Assembly: GCA_043820875.1 (NCBI GenBank)
Contig: JBDRDI010000021.1
Location: 34,050 to 98,049, forward strand
Length of the DNA stretch: 64,000 nucleotides
Direction of reading: 5' to 3'
From: JBDRDI01 sp043820875
GTDB lineage: Bacteria > Patescibacteriota > Patescibacteriia > Patescibacteriales > UBA12075
Part shown: one piece after another, positions 63,778-64,000 of the stretch
Layout: each line of letters opens with the position of its first letter
Position numbering within the stretch: the first letter of the stretch is position 1
Program-made: the position numbers and the translations under genes
The notes under the pieces: generated by a model
What the model saw: only the letters and a program-made list of their open reading frames with translations
What the model was told of the DNA's origin: nothing
The model's database searches: none

Positions 63778-64000
63778 TTATTCTAAATATTTTTCAATAA
63801 TATTTTTCAGGCCGATATTTTCGCGGCCGCTACTGTCCGTAAAATCTTCATAAGGAATCGCGCCGATTATTATATCACCGTTAATAAAGCTTGTTGGCGC
63901 GCCGATAACTCCCGCCTGTTCACCGGCCACGATTTGAGACTTTATTTCATTCCAATATTTATTTTCTTCCAAACAGCTTGAAAATTTTTCCGCGTTCAAC
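63778..64000 (-). CDS. DsbA-family/thioredoxin-like protein, C-terminal part cut by window edge
   Basis: Seventy-three residues are visible (ending IGLKNIIEKYLE). The cis-Pro loop of the thioredoxin fold is in GVIGAPTSFINGDIIIGAIP, whose GAPTSF resembles the V/T-P loop of DsbA-like oxidoreductases; CLEENKYWNEI is a helical segment. The catalytic CxxC would lie upstream outside the window. The gene probably continues past 64000, so the visible Met need not be the start. Confidence 0.7.
   Translation of the reverse strand, partial: LNAEKFSSCLEENKYWNEIKSQIVAGEQAGVIGAPTSFINGDIIIGAIPYEDFTDSSGRENIGLKNIIEKYLE

Overview
The window looks like chromosomal DNA from a Patescibacteria (Candidate Phyla Radiation) bacterium, probably Parcubacteria-like. 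The DNA is AT-rich, genes are short and tightly packed, TGA is used as a stop codon (standard code), several housekeeping proteins are shorter than usual (HrcA 229 aa, ProRS 409 aa), and most core genes have no Shine-Dalgarno (SD) sequence. The assignment rests on these features, not on a phylogeny.

Layout. At 1-977 lies an ABC exporter pair (minus strand). At 1027-1504 is a small plus-strand operon of two tiny membrane proteins. At 1518-8218 is a minus-strand protein quality-control operon, hrcA-grpE-hsp20-dnaK-DUF3467-dnaJ-unknown-htrA, under a near-perfect CIRCE operator. At 8232-9122 is a two-gene operon of unknown function. At 9124-11974 is a possible peptide-modification island: a PqqD-radical SAM-SPASM fusion followed by a 39-aa basic peptide with a perfect SD, a transglutaminase-like protein on the other strand, and a duplicated 3' end of mrdA on the far side. 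At 11870-17641 are the cell-shape genes mrdA, mreD, mreC, mreB and then proS. At 17650-26124 are secF, secD (with inserted parvulin-like domains), a DHH phosphoesterase cassette, a P-loop protein, an NTF2-like protein and secA. At 26254-27054 is a GC-rich orphan with a zinc-ribbon-like Cys cluster. At 27426-31733 are hpf, rseP, frr, a beta-propeller lipoprotein and holB.

The last half (31820-63568) is a surface-glycan region. Four plus-strand genes (initiating sugar-phosphate transferase, gmd, fcl, flippase) converge on about 27 kb of minus-strand genes: about ten glycosyltransferases (one frameshifted), ten SAM-dependent methyltransferase modules, five radical SAM enzymes (two with B12-binding domains), a sugar aminotransferase, a P-loop kinase and a membrane protein. 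Together they suggest synthesis and export of a heavily methylated, fucose-type glycan or glycolipid. The window ends with tRNA-Ser(GGA) and the end of a DsbA-like gene.

Five units sit between the housekeeping operons with expression signals of their own (SD sequences, most with TTGACA-type promoters and rho-independent hairpins): 1027-1504, 8232-9122, 9262-10878, 20911-22067 and 26088-27054. Core genes instead seem leaderless or SD-free. These units look like acquired or independently expressed cassettes. The best candidate for an undescribed system is the radical SAM-peptide unit at 9262-10878, because it sits between two copies of the mrdA 3' end.
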